DNA of 33,907 bases from the NCBI RefSeq assembly GCF_001083785.1, contig NZ_LAVL01000090.1, forward strand, positions 1 to 33,907, given 5' to 3'. Below the pieces are notes generated by a model. The model ran no database searches. It was given only the letters and a program-made list of their open reading frames with translations, and was not told where the DNA came from. Below are positions 1-7,852 of this stretch, one piece after another. Position 1 is the first letter of the stretch, and each line of letters opens with the position of its first letter. Source of the DNA: Nonomuraea sp. SBT364. Its GTDB lineage: Bacteria > Actinomycetota > Actinomycetes > Streptosporangiales > Streptosporangiaceae. A program made the position numbers and the translations under genes.

Positions 1-3000
1 GGACGGGGGCGCTCTCGCGGTGCTGGGGGCACCGGGGATCGGTAAGACCGCCGTGCTGGAGCTGGCCGCCTCGCTGGCGGGCGGGTTCACGGTGCTGCGG
101 ACGCGAGGGGTGCGGCAGGAGGCGCACCTGCCGATGTCCGGGCTGGACGCGTTGCTGCGGCCGGTGGCCGATCGGGTGCGGTCCCGGGTGCTGGCGCGGG
201 CGCTGCGGACGGGGGTGGCCGGAGGCGGCGTGGCGTTGCCGGTGGCGCTCCTGGAGTTCCTGCGCGAACTGGCCGCCGGTGAGCCGGTGCTGGTGTGCGT
301 GGACGACGTGCACCTGCTCGACCGGGCCAGCCGTGAGGCGGTGTGCTTCGCGGCCAGGCGGCTGAGCGGCGAGCGCATCGCCCTGCTCCTCACCGCCCCA
401 GTAGCCGGGCCCGGTCCCGTCTCCCTCCCCACACCCTTGAGCCACCCCGGCAGCGCGCCCGCCTTCACGCCTCCCACCGGGCGCGCCCCCGGTGCCACCT
501 CTCCGCCCTTCACCGGGCGCACCCCCGGGACCGACCCCACACCGCCCACCGGCCACGATCACGGAACCGACCCCGAACCGCTCACCGGCCACGTTTTCGG
601 AACCAACTCCGAACCGCCCACCGGCCACGTTTTCGGAACCAACTCCGAGCCGCGCGGCGGACACGATCTCAGGGCCTGCTCGGTGTCGCTCGGCGGGCAC
701 GATCTCGGGGCTGCCAGTCCCGTCGGCGCCTTCCAGGTGTCGATGTCCAGTGGGGTGCCCGATGACGTCCCGGCGCTCGTCGTCGGACCGCTGGACGAGG
801 CCGCGAGCCGGGCGCTGGCCGGGGAGTTGCTGCCCGAGCGGGCCTCCGACGAGTTGTGCGCCTGCTTGGTACGGGTCGCCCGGGGGAACCCGCTGGGGCT
901 GCGCGAGCTCGCCGAGTCGCTGACCGCGGGGCAACTCGCCGGACTGGCCCCGCCGCCCGACAGCCTGCCGCCCCGCGGACGTCTGCACCGGGCGCATGCC
1001 GAGCGCCTGGCGGGGTTACCGGAGGAGACGCGCACCCTGCTCCTCCTCCTCGCCGCCGCCCCCGGCCTCGACACGGCCACCCTGCTCAAAGCCGCCGAAG
1101 CGCCGCCCTCGCCCCGGCCGGCCGCCGGCACCGCGCCACCCTGGTCCCGGCCGCCCGTCGAAGCCGCGCACTCCTGGCCCCCCGAGCCCCTCGACGCGCC
1201 ACCTGCCCGCTCCGCCGACCCGCTGACCGTCCTGGCGGCAGCTGAGCGGGCGGGGGTGATCCGGGCCGACGGGGATCGGTACGTGTACGCCGACGAAACG
1301 GTGCGGGCCGTCGCGTACGCCGAGGCGCCGCTGGCCCGCCGCCGGGAGGTGCACCGATTGCTCGGGACCCTCCTCACCGGCCTCCCCCGGGCCTGGCACC
1401 GCGCCGCGGCACTCGACGGCCCGCCCGACGAGCTCGCCGCCGACCTGGCCGCCGCCGCGTCCACCGCCGTCCAGACCACACCGTACGACCTCGCTCAACA
1501 CCCCACCCCACTCACCTGGGAGCCGGCGGCTCATCCCACCCCGTCGCTCGCGTACGAGCGGGCCGCGCAGCTCAGCCAGGATGAGGCGAGCAAGGCCGCG
1601 TGGCTGGCCGCGGCGGCCAGGCATGCGTGGACGTCCGGCGACTTCCCCCGGGCAAGGTCGCTGCTGGCGGGGCTGCACCGCCCGGTGGTCACGGACGAGG
1701 CCGAGCTCATGTACGGGCGGTTGGAGCTGCTCAGCGGGCATGCCGACAGCGCCAGCGCCAAGCTCGTGGCCGCCGCTGCCCGGCTCGTCGAACGCGACCG
1801 GCTGGTCGCCGTCAAGGCCCTCCTGCATGCCGCCGAGGCCAGCTACATGTCCGGCGACATCCGTACATTTCATGCCATAGCCCGACAAGCCGCACTGCTC
1901 CGGCGCAGTGACGACTGCCAGGACACCCAGCTCATGTTCGAGTATCTGGAGGGGATAGCGGCGACGTTCAGCGGCCGGCACCGGGCGGCTGCCGGGCCGC
2001 TGCGACGGGTCGTGGCGCTGGCCCCGGCCGTACGCAACCCCGCCACGCTGGTCTGGGCCTGCGTCGCGAGCCTGCTGCTCGGCGAGGACGCCACGGCGAT
2101 CGAGCTGTCGGCCCGTGCCATCGACACGGCACGCAGGCGCGGCGCGGTCAGCGTGGTGCCGCAGTTGCTGGAGTCGCTGATCCAGGCGGAGTTCTGGCTG
2201 GGCCGCTACTCGTCCGTGGCCGCGCACGCCGCCGACGGGCTGCGGCTGGCGCAGGCGTCCGGGCAGCTCAACTCCGCCGCCCGCCACCTCGGCTGGCTGG
2301 CCCACGCGGCCGCCGTACAAGGGGACGCGCAGGACTGCCGCGACCGCGCCCACGCCGCGCTGGACCTGGCCGAATCGCACGGCCTCGGCATCGCCACCAG
2401 CCTCGGCAACTGGGCCCTGGCGCATCTCGACCTGGCCACCGGACGTCCTGCGGAGGCGGCGGCCCGGCTGCGCGGCCATCACGGCAACGATCATGTCGTC
2501 ATCCGGGTCATGGCCAGCCCGCACTTCATCGAGGCGGCGGCCCGTACCGGCGACAGGAGACGCGCCTCCGCCGCGCTGCGGGTGCTGGACGGGTGGGCGG
2601 GCAGCACCCGCAGCCCCGACCGGCGCGCGCTCGTGGCGCGCTGCCGCGCCCTGCTGGCGACCGGCGGCGAGGCCGGCGAGCTGTTCAGGGAGGCGCTGGA
2701 GCTGCACACCTGCCCGTTCGAGACGGCACGCACCCAATTGCTGTACGGCGTGGCGCTGCGCAGGGAACGCCAGCCGGGAGCCGCCAGGGAGCATCTGCAC
2801 GGGGCGCTGGAGACGTTCCAGCGGCTGGGGGCGGGGCTGTGGAGCGAACGGGCGAGAACCGAACTGCGTGCGTCGGGTGAGGCCGTGGTCCATCTCGCGC
2901 CGGCCGGCGGCCCGGAGCGCCTGCTCACCGCCCAGCAGTTGCGCATCGCCCGATTGGTGGCCGAGGGCGCCACGAACAGGGAGGTCGCCGCCCAGCTCTT

Positions 3001-3094
3001 CCTCAGCCCCCGCACGATCGACCACCACCTGCGCAACGTCTTCGCCAAGCTCGGCGTCCGCTCACGTGTCGAGTTGTCCCGCCTGCTCTCCTGA
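1..3094 (+). CDS. LuxR-family regulator with N-terminal AAA/NACHT-like ATPase (LAL type), 5' end outside window
   Basis: Large ATP-dependent transcription activator. The frame is open from base 2, so the true start lies upstream; the first in-window start-like codon (GTG at 20) already sits inside the P-loop region. Seen, numbering from base 20: Walker A GAPGIGKT at residues 3-10, Walker B LVCVDDVHLLD near 91-101, a long helical repeat middle region, and a C-terminal LuxR helix-turn-helix (about 969-1024, with TNREVAAQLFLSPRTIDHHL). Between Walker B and the conserved PALVVGPLDEAASRAL segment there is an extra Pro/Gly-rich insert of about 100 residues, including seven 12-residue repeats (153-236). 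Two more Pro-rich inserts occur near 358-405 and 485-510. A rare TTA leucine codon lies at 1016-1018. Family members often control secondary metabolism or sugar utilisation; the target here is unknown. Family assignment is firm. Confidence 0.93.
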   Translation, partial: DGGALAVLGAPGIGKTAVLELAASLAGGFTVLRTRGVRQEAHLPMSGLDALLRPVADRVRSRVLARALRTGVAGGGVALPVALLEFLRELAAGEPVLVCVDDVHLLDRASREAVCFAARRLSGERIALLLTAPVAGPGPVSLPTPLSHPGSAPAFTPPTGRAPGATSPPFTGRTPGTDPTPPTGHDHGTDPEPLTGHVFGTNSEPPTGHVFGTNSEPRGGHDLRACSVSLGGHDLGAASPVGAFQVSMSSGVPDDVPALVVGPLDEAASRALAGELLPERASDELCACLVRVARGNPLGLRELAESLTAGQLAGLAPPPDSLPPRGRLHRAHAERLAGLPEETRTLLLLLAAAPGLDTATLLKAAEAPPSPRPAAGTAPPWSRPPVEAAHSWPPEPLDAPPARSADPLTVLAAAERAGVIRADGDRYVYADETVRAVAYAEAPLARRREVHRLLGTLLTGLPRAWHRAAALDGPPDELAADLAAAASTAVQTTPYDLAQHPTPLTWEPAAHPTPSLAYERAAQLSQDEASKAAWLAAAARHAWTSGDFPRARSLLAGLHRPVVTDEAELMYGRLELLSGHADSASAKLVAAAARLVERDRLVAVKALLHAAEASYMSGDIRTFHAIARQAALLRRSDDCQDTQLMFEYLEGIAATFSGRHRAAAGPLRRVVALAPAVRNPATLVWACVASLLLGEDATAIELSARAIDTARRRGAVSVVPQLLESLIQAEFWLGRYSSVAAHAADGLRLAQASGQLNSAARHLGWLAHAAAVQGDAQDCRDRAHAALDLAESHGLGIATSLGNWALAHLDLATGRPAEAAARLRGHHGNDHVVIRVMASPHFIEAAARTGDRRRASAALRVLDGWAGSTRSPDRRALVARCRALLATGGEAGELFREALELHTCPFETARTQLLYGVALRRERQPGAAREHLHGALETFQRLGAGLWSERARTELRASGEAVVHLAPAGGPERLLTAQQLRIARLVAEGATNREVAAQLFLSPRTIDHHLRNVFAKLGVRSRVELSRLLS
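476..727 (+). repeat. Seven in-frame 36-bp (12-residue) tandem repeats inside the LuxR gene
   Basis: Seven consecutive 12-codon units begin with TG or GG: TGRAPGATSPPF, TGRTPGTDPTPP, TGHDHGTDPEPL, TGHVFGTNSEPP, TGHVFGTNSEPR, GGHDLRACSVSL, GGHDLGAASPVG. Units 4 and 5 are nearly identical at DNA level, which suggests recent duplication. The period is a multiple of three, so the array stays in frame. It sits in the ATPase domain after Walker B. Confidence 0.9.
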
Positions 3095-3177
3095 GACCGG
3101 CGATTCACGCGATGCGCCGGCGTCGCGCCCGCTTGAAGATGACGACGTCGCACCCCCGAGAACCTGGAGTTCCCGAC

Positions 3178-4050
3178 ATGTCGTTCCCCCCAGCGAGGAC
3201 CATCGCGAAGATCGCCATGGCCGCGACCCTGGCATGCGGAACCATCGCGCTGCCCGCGCATGCCGCCGGCCCGTACGAGCGCGGCCCCGACCCCACTGAC
3301 TCCATCCTGGAGGCGAGCCGCGGCCCGTTCGCCACCTCCGACCAGTCGGTTTCCTCGCTCAGCGTGAGCGGATTCGGCGGCGGAGAGGTCTACTACCCGA
3401 ACGACACGAGCCAGGGCACGTTCGGCGCGATCGCCATCTCGCCCGGCTACACCGCCTCCTGGTCCAGCCTGGACTGGCTCGGCCCGCGCATCGCCTCGCA
3501 CGGCTTCGTGGTCATCGGCATCGAGACCAACAGCCGCTACGACCAGCCTGCCAGCCGTGGCCGCCAGCTCCTGGCCGCCCTCGACTGGCTCGTCGAGGAC
3601 AGCCCGGTGGCGATCCGCAGTCGCATCGACGGCTCCCGCCTGGCCGTGGCGGGCCACTCGATGGGCGGCGGCGGCAGCCTGGAGGCCGCCGACGACCGTC
3701 CTTCCCTGCAGGCGGCCGTCCCGCTCGCGCCGTGGAACGCGACCAAGAACTGGTCCGGCGTACGGGTCCCGACCATGATCATCGGCGGCGAGAGCGACTC
3801 CATCGCCTCGGTCACCACCCACTCCCAGCGGTTCTACGAGAGCATCCCCGCCTCGTCGGAGAAGGCGTACATGGAGCTCAACAACGCCAGCCACTTCTTC
3901 CCCCAGACCACGAACACGCCGATGGCCAAGTCGATGGTCGCCTGGCTGAAGCGCTTCGTGGACGACGACACCCGGTATGAGCGCTTCCTCTGCCCGGCGC
4001 CGCGCGGCACCGCGATCTCGGAGTATCGCGACACCTGCCCGCACTCCTGA
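3178..4050 (+). CDS. Secreted cutinase / PET-hydrolase-like polyester esterase
   Basis: A 290-residue precursor of the bacterial cutinase family (Thermobifida cutinases, type I PET hydrolases), which hydrolyse cutin and synthetic polyesters outside the cell. The signal peptide occupies residues 1-29, with cleavage expected after AHA, and the mature protein starts near AGPYERGP. The catalytic triad is readable: Ser161 in GHSMGGG, Asp207 in ESDSIAS and His239 in NASHFFP. The oxyanion Tyr91 is in SPGYTA, Trp186 in APWN, and C272/C287 would form the C-terminal disulfide typical of the family. Two positions that bind calcium in Thermobifida enzymes appear changed (Asp to Glu205 and Asp to Asn235). 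The ATG at 3178 follows GGAG at 3166-3169 and gives a proper signal peptide; an upstream in-frame start at 3112 does not. It is monocistronic and followed by a terminator. Activity on PET is not shown by sequence. Confidence 0.94.
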   Translation: MSFPPARTIAKIAMAATLACGTIALPAHAAGPYERGPDPTDSILEASRGPFATSDQSVSSLSVSGFGGGEVYYPNDTSQGTFGAIAISPGYTASWSSLDWLGPRIASHGFVVIGIETNSRYDQPASRGRQLLAALDWLVEDSPVAIRSRIDGSRLAVAGHSMGGGGSLEAADDRPSLQAAVPLAPWNATKNWSGVRVPTMIIGGESDSIASVTTHSQRFYESIPASSEKAYMELNNASHFFPQTTNTPMAKSMVAWLKRFVDDDTRYERFLCPAPRGTAISEYRDTCPHS

Positions 4051-4063
4051 CCCGCACCTGACC

Positions 4064-4095
4064 CGGCCTCCCGTCCCCCAGCGGACGGGAGGCCG
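4064..4095 (+). terminator. Hairpin terminator after the cutinase gene
   Basis: Perfect 13-bp inverted repeat: arms CGGCCTCCCGTCC (4064-4076) and GGACGGGAGGCCG (4083-4095) with a 6-nt loop, 13 nt past the cutinase stop. There is no T-run, as is common in actinobacteria. It lies between convergent genes and could also serve the ABC permease gene on the other strand. Confidence 0.8.
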
Positions 4096-4157
4096 CCGGC
4101 CGCCGGCGGATCGCCGTCCGTCATCCGGAGCGCGAACTGCCGCGACCGTCATGAGGG

Positions 4158-4895
4158 TCATCGCCGCCCCACCAGGGCGGCGATGATCAACGGGACCACG
4201 GCCCAGCCCCCGAGCACCGTGAACGCCACCCAGGTCGGCATGATGTCCGGCACCTGCTCGATCAGCTGCAGCGCCGGATAGGTCGGCAGTAAGACGTTGG
4301 CCCAATCTCCCCAGGGCAGCATGCGGGCGACGAACGGCAACAGCAGGACGATCGCCATCAGCGCGGCCATCGCCGCCGCCCCGTTGCGCAGGAGGGCGCC
4401 GAGCGCCAGGCCGAGCAGCGTGGTCACCACGATCATGAGCGTCCCCCCGCCGATCACCGGCCAGGCGTCGGCCGGCAGCGCCGACGGGTTGAACTCCGCT
4501 GCCACGGCGCGGCCGTAGAGATAGCCGGGAACCGCGATGAACAGGGAGCCGATGATCGCGAATCCGGCCAGCACCACCGCCTTGGCCAGCAGGACCCGCG
4601 ACTTGGCGGGCGTGGCGACGTGCGTGGTGTCGATCATGCCGGACGCGTGCTCACCACTGATCGTCATCACGCCGAGCATCCCGAGCGGGAGCTGGGCCAG
4701 GATCACGCCCACGTAGACGGCCACCACGATGCCCATGGCCGCCTGGCCCGGAGCCTGCCCCGGGTCCCAGCGCGAGATGACGGCTCCGGCGCCCAGCGCG
4801 GTGAGCACGAGCGCGACGAGGACCGCGATGCCCATCGTCCACCAGGTGGAACGCAGGGTGCGGAGTTTGATCCACTCAGCGTTGACCGTGTTCAT
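4158..4895 (-). CDS. ABC-2 type transporter permease
   Basis: A 245-residue integral membrane protein that pairs with the ATPase encoded just upstream. It has about six hydrophobic segments: one after MNTVNAEWIKLRTLRSTWW, then a pair near the middle (VYVGVILAQLPLGMLGVM and VLLAKAVVLAGFAIIGSLF), and three in the C-terminal half ending in VPLIIAALVGRR. The short N-terminal ExxKLRTLRS-type segment before the first membrane helix is typical of actinobacterial ABC-2 permeases next to BcrA-like ATPases. The ATG at 4893-4895 overlaps the ATPase stop (ATGA, 4892-4895), so the two are translationally coupled. The likely role is export or resistance to a membrane-active compound; the substrate is unknown. 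Confidence 0.9.
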   Translation of the reverse strand: MNTVNAEWIKLRTLRSTWWTMGIAVLVALVLTALGAGAVISRWDPGQAPGQAAMGIVVAVYVGVILAQLPLGMLGVMTISGEHASGMIDTTHVATPAKSRVLLAKAVVLAGFAIIGSLFIAVPGYLYGRAVAAEFNPSALPADAWPVIGGGTLMIVVTTLLGLALGALLRNGAAAMAALMAIVLLLPFVARMLPWGDWANVLLPTYPALQLIEQVPDIMPTWVAFTVLGGWAVVPLIIAALVGRR

Positions 4896-5596
4896 CGTGC
4901 CCCCTCGGAAACGAGCTCCATGAACACGTCCTCCAGCGACGTGCCCGGCCGGACCAGCTCCGAGATCGGCGCGTCGGCGAGCAGCCTGCCCCGCCCGATG
5001 ACCACGAGGTGGTCGGCCGTCAGCGCCATCTCGCTCATCAGGTGGCTCGACACGAGGACCGTGCGCCCCTCGGCGGCCAGCGACCTCAGCAGCTGCCTCG
5101 TCCACCTGATGCCTTCGGGGTCGAGCCCGTTGACCGGCTCGTCGAGCAGGAGCGTCGCGGGGTCGCCGAGCAGCGCCGCGGCGATGCCCAGCCGCTGTTT
5201 CATGCCGAGCGAGAACCCGCTGATCCGCTTGCCGCCCGCCTCGCCGAGGCCGACGAGCTCGAGCAACCCGCCGATGCGCCGCGCGGAGAGCCCGTTGGAG
5301 CTCGCCAGCCACCGCAGGTGCTGCTCGGCGCGCCGGCCGCCGTGCACCGCGGTCGCGTCCAGCAGAGCGCCGACGTGGGTGAGCGGCCTTCGCAAGCTTC
5401 GGTACGGCCTTCCGCCGAGGGTGGCTTGACCGGCGGTGGGCCGGTCAAGGCCGAGGATCAGTCGCATGGTCGTGGTCTTCCCTGCGCCGTTGGGGCCGAG
5501 AAAACCGGTGACCCTGCCGGACGCCACCTCGAAAGAGAGATCGTCCACCGCCAGGGTCCGTTTGAAACGCCGGGTGAGCCCGTTCACTTCGATCAC
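4892..5596 (-). CDS. ABC transporter ATP-binding protein (BcrA/CcmA-like)
   Basis: Energises the permease encoded downstream. Motifs are complete: Walker A GPNGAGKTT, the signature FSLGMKQRLGIA, Walker B LLLDEPVNGLDPEG and the H-loop SSH, with the C-terminal DVFMELVSE end usual for this family. I place the start at GTG 5596 (234 residues, beginning VIEVNGLTRRF). An in-frame ATG at 5632 would add 12 residues but lies inside a perfect palindrome (5628-5651) that looks like an operator. The gene is divergent from a LiaRS/NarL-type two-component pair, an arrangement common for transporters induced by cell-envelope stress. Family is certain; start is moderately certain. Confidence 0.92.
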   Translation of the reverse strand: MIEVNGLTRRFKRTLAVDDLSFEVASGRVTGFLGPNGAGKTTTMRLILGLDRPTAGQATLGGRPYRSLRRPLTHVGALLDATAVHGGRRAEQHLRWLASSNGLSARRIGGLLELVGLGEAGGKRISGFSLGMKQRLGIAAALLGDPATLLLDEPVNGLDPEGIRWTRQLLRSLAAEGRTVLVSSHLMSEMALTADHLVVIGRGRLLADAPISELVRPGTSLEDVFMELVSEGAR

Positions 5597-5627
5597 GCGC
5601 TCTACGATCGGCCCGAACGGGGTTTTC

Positions 5628-5651
5628 CACATCGGTCCTGGGACCGATGTG
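5628..5651. promoter_or_regulatory. Perfect 11-bp inverted repeat in the ABC/two-component divergent promoter
   Basis: Arms CACATCGGTCC (5628-5638) and GGACCGATGTG (5641-5651) are exactly complementary with a 2-nt spacer. It lies between the divergent ABC ATPase and histidine kinase genes. The spacing suits a dimeric DNA-binding protein, plausibly the NarL-type response regulator encoded nearby. The downstream stretch TTGACGCGGCTACCTT may contain core promoter elements for the kinase, whose GTG start may be leaderless. The operator role is inferred. Confidence 0.65.
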
Positions 5652-5681
5652 CGGCCCCGTTGACGCGGCTACCTTCGTTCC

Positions 5682-6845
5682 GTGCGCGAAGAAATCCGTC
5701 CCCCGCTGCTGAGCCGGGTGCCCGCCCGGGCCTGGCTGTCCCTGGACGCCGGCGTCGCCGTGTTCCTCGCGGCCACCTTCCTGGGGCTCGCCTCCACCCG
5801 CAACACCATGGCGCCCGACCCTCTCGACTACGTGGCTGCCCTCGCGACGAGCCTGCCCATCGCGGTCAGGCGACTCCGGCCGCAGGCGGTGTTCCTGGTC
5901 GTGCTGGCCGGCGGGCTCGGCATGCGCGAGTTCCTGATCCCGCACGCCGATCTGCTCTGCCTGCCCCTCGCCCTCTATACGGTGGCGACGCGCAACCGGG
6001 CGCTCGTCCCCCTCGCCGCAGCCGTCGCCGTGGGTCTGCAGGGGGTGGTGGAGCTGCCGGTGACCGCGGAGGTGCCAGGACAGCTCGCGCTGGTGCTGGC
6101 GATCCTGGTCGCCTCCTGGGCGGTCGGCACGACCGTACGCCAGCGCCGGGTCTACACCGAGCGGCTGGCCGTGCACGCCGAGGAGCAGGCACGGGCCGAA
6201 GCAGCGGAGGAGCGGCTGCGCATCGCCAGGGAGTTACACGACGTCATCGGCCACAGCCTCAGCACGATCGCGGTGCAGGCAGGCGTGGCGGGGCACGTCG
6301 GCGCCGTGGGCGAGATGAGCCGTGCGCTGAGCTCGATCGAGGAGACCAGCAGGTCGGCGCTGCGCGAGACGAGACGCCTGCTCGGCCTGCTGCGCGACGA
6401 CGACGAGGCGGAGCTCGCCCGGGCCCCCGGGCTGGCCGATCTCGACGTGCTGGTGAGGAGGGCCGAGGCGACCGGCCTGGAGGTGGAGCTGGCGATCGAC
6501 GGCAAGGTCAAGGGGGAGATGGAGCTGACGGTCTACCGGATCGTGCAGGAGGCGCTGACCAACGTGGTCAAGCACGCCGACGCCCGCCACGTCGACGTGC
6601 GAATCGAGCGACTGGAGGGCGAGCTGATAGTGAAGGTCGTCGACGACGGCATGCACCGACCGGCACGGCCGAACGCGCACGCGCAACGGCAGGGGCACGC
6701 GCAGGGGCAAGGGCACGGGCAGGGACAGGAGTATGGGCACGGGCTGACAGGGCTGCACGAGCGGGTGCGTGTCTTCGGCGGCGAGTTCACGGCGGGGGCG
6801 CACCCGCCGGGCGGCTTCCAGGTGATGGCGAGGTTGCCGCTATGA
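5682..6845 (+). CDS. Sensor histidine kinase, NarL/LiaS-like (HisKA_3)
   Basis: A 387-residue membrane kinase. The N-terminal half has four to five hydrophobic segments (about residues 20-150), then a coiled linker rich in Ala/Glu. The H-box RELHDVIGHSLS carries phospho-acceptor His186, and the HATPase region has the N-box VYRIVQEALTNVVKHA, G1 VVDDG and G2 GHGLTGLHERV. A His/Gln/Gly-rich stretch (about residues 331-354) expands the ATP lid between G1 and G2. Leu185, next to the active histidine, is encoded by TTA. The GTG start has no obvious ribosome-binding site. The stop overlaps the response regulator start (ATGA, 6842-6845). Its probable partner is the downstream regulator and its probable target the divergent ABC exporter. 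Confidence 0.93.
   Translation: MREEIRPPLLSRVPARAWLSLDAGVAVFLAATFLGLASTRNTMAPDPLDYVAALATSLPIAVRRLRPQAVFLVVLAGGLGMREFLIPHADLLCLPLALYTVATRNRALVPLAAAVAVGLQGVVELPVTAEVPGQLALVLAILVASWAVGTTVRQRRVYTERLAVHAEEQARAEAAEERLRIARELHDVIGHSLSTIAVQAGVAGHVGAVGEMSRALSSIEETSRSALRETRRLLGLLRDDDEAELARAPGLADLDVLVRRAEATGLEVELAIDGKVKGEMELTVYRIVQEALTNVVKHADARHVDVRIERLEGELIVKVVDDGMHRPARPNAHAQRQGHAQGQGHGQGQEYGHGLTGLHERVRVFGGEFTAGAHPPGGFQVMARLPL
6672..6743 (+). repeat. His/Gln/Gly-rich low-complexity insert in the kinase ATP lid
   Basis: Degenerate copies of a GGGCAnGGGCA-like unit encode NAHAQRQGHAQGQGHGQGQ and continue to EYGHG (residues about 331-354), between the G1 and G2 boxes of the NarL-type kinase. The normal lid at this place is much shorter. 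Confidence 0.75.
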
Positions 6846-7501
6846 CCCGGGTGCTGGTGGCCGACGATCAGGCGCTCATCCGGGGCAGCTTCCGCCTGCT
6901 GGTCGACAGCGCGCCCGGATATGTCGCGATCGGTGAGGCGGCGACGGGCGAGGAGGCGGTGCGGCTCGCCCAACGGGACCGCCCTGATCTGATCCTGATG
7001 GACGTACGGATGCCGGTGATGGACGGGATCGAGGCGACCCGCCGCATCTGCGCCGCCCGCCCGGAGACGCGCGTGCTCATCGTGACCACGTTCGACCTGG
7101 ACGAATACGTCTTCGGGGCGCTCCAGGCGGGGGCCGCGGGTTTCATGCTCAAGGACACCCCGCCGGCCGATCTGCTCAAGGCCATCGACGTGATCGCGTC
7201 AGGCGAGTCGCTCCTGGCACCGACCGCCACCCGACGGTTGATCCAGCGATTCGTCAGCTCCACACCACCCACCACCACGCCGGGCCGTGGCTCCACGCCG
7301 CCCGGCGACCTGGCCATCACCGATCGGGAGTGCGACGTGCTCGTCCTGGTGGCGAGAGGGCTGTCCAACGCCGAGATCGCCGAGCGGCTGTACGTGAGCC
7401 TCAGCACGGTCAAGACGCACGTCAGTCACCTGCTCACCAAGCTTGACGCGCGCAGCCGCATCCACCTGGTCATCGCGGCCTACGAGGCGGGGCTTGTCTG
7501 A
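6842..7501 (+). CDS. NarL/FixJ-type response regulator
   Basis: A 219-residue two-domain regulator, the cognate of the preceding kinase. The receiver domain has the acidic pair D8/D9, phospho-acceptor D54 in LILMDVRMP and the conserved lysine in GFMLKDTPP. A Pro/Thr-rich linker (STPPTTTPGRGSTPPG) follows, then a LuxR-type HTH (LAITDRECDVLVLVARGLSNAEIAERLYVS, then STVKTHVSHLLTKL). It is translationally coupled to the kinase by a 4-bp overlap. Its last 32 bp overlap the convergent small membrane protein gene. It may bind the palindrome at 5628-5651 (inference). Confidence 0.95.
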   Translation: MTRVLVADDQALIRGSFRLLVDSAPGYVAIGEAATGEEAVRLAQRDRPDLILMDVRMPVMDGIEATRRICAARPETRVLIVTTFDLDEYVFGALQAGAAGFMLKDTPPADLLKAIDVIASGESLLAPTATRRLIQRFVSSTPPTTTPGRGSTPPGDLAITDRECDVLVLVARGLSNAEIAERLYVSLSTVKTHVSHLLTKLDARSRIHLVIAAYEAGLV

Positions 7502-7847
7502 CGGCGAACCAAGCCCGCGACGACGCCGGGACGACGAGCAGTACGGCCATCGCCATCCCAAAGCCGGCGGCGACGAGGCCGAACAGACCGTATTCCGGCA
7601 CGGACAGCCCCGCCAGAACCAGGAACACACCCACGACGATCAGAAAAACCCTGGAGCCGCGCCAACCACGCCACAACCCCTGCCCCGTCGAAAAGCCGGC
7701 GAAGGCGGCAAGGGCCGCGAGCAGGACAAGCGGCCAGAGGCGGTAGAAAATCCCGACGACCGAGATGAGGAACACGACGGCGACGCACAACTCGAACAGC
7801 ACCATCGCCACCACGACCGGCGCAGGCGGCTTCTCACGGGGGGTCAT
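7470..7847 (-). CDS. Small four-helix membrane protein of unknown function
   Basis: 125 residues with about four transmembrane stretches: VVVAMVLFELCVAVVFLISV, LWPLVLLAALAAFAGF, VFLIVVGVFLVLAGLSV and LFGLVAAGFGMAMAVLLVV. The tail is basic and Pro/Arg-rich. The clear hydrophobic periodicity supports a real gene although its 3' end overlaps the response regulator gene by 32 bp in convergent orientation. I do not recognise a named family. The upstream region holds two 35-bp tandem repeats shared with the divergent hydrolase gene. Confidence 0.7.
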   Translation of the reverse strand: MTPREKPPAPVVVAMVLFELCVAVVFLISVVGIFYRLWPLVLLAALAAFAGFSTGQGLWRGWRGSRVFLIVVGVFLVLAGLSVPEYGLFGLVAAGFGMAMAVLLVVPASSRAWFAVRQAPPRRPR

Positions 7848-7852
7848 GCAAT

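Noticed and set aside
1016..3028. Long minus-strand open frame (670 codons) opposite the LuxR gene
   Set aside because: It is a composition shadow: Gly/Arg/Gln-rich with no domain, opposite a gene with clear motifs.
3112..3177. Upstream start for the cutinase
   Set aside because: It adds 22 Arg-rich residues before the signal peptide and lacks a ribosome-binding site, while ATG 3178 has one.
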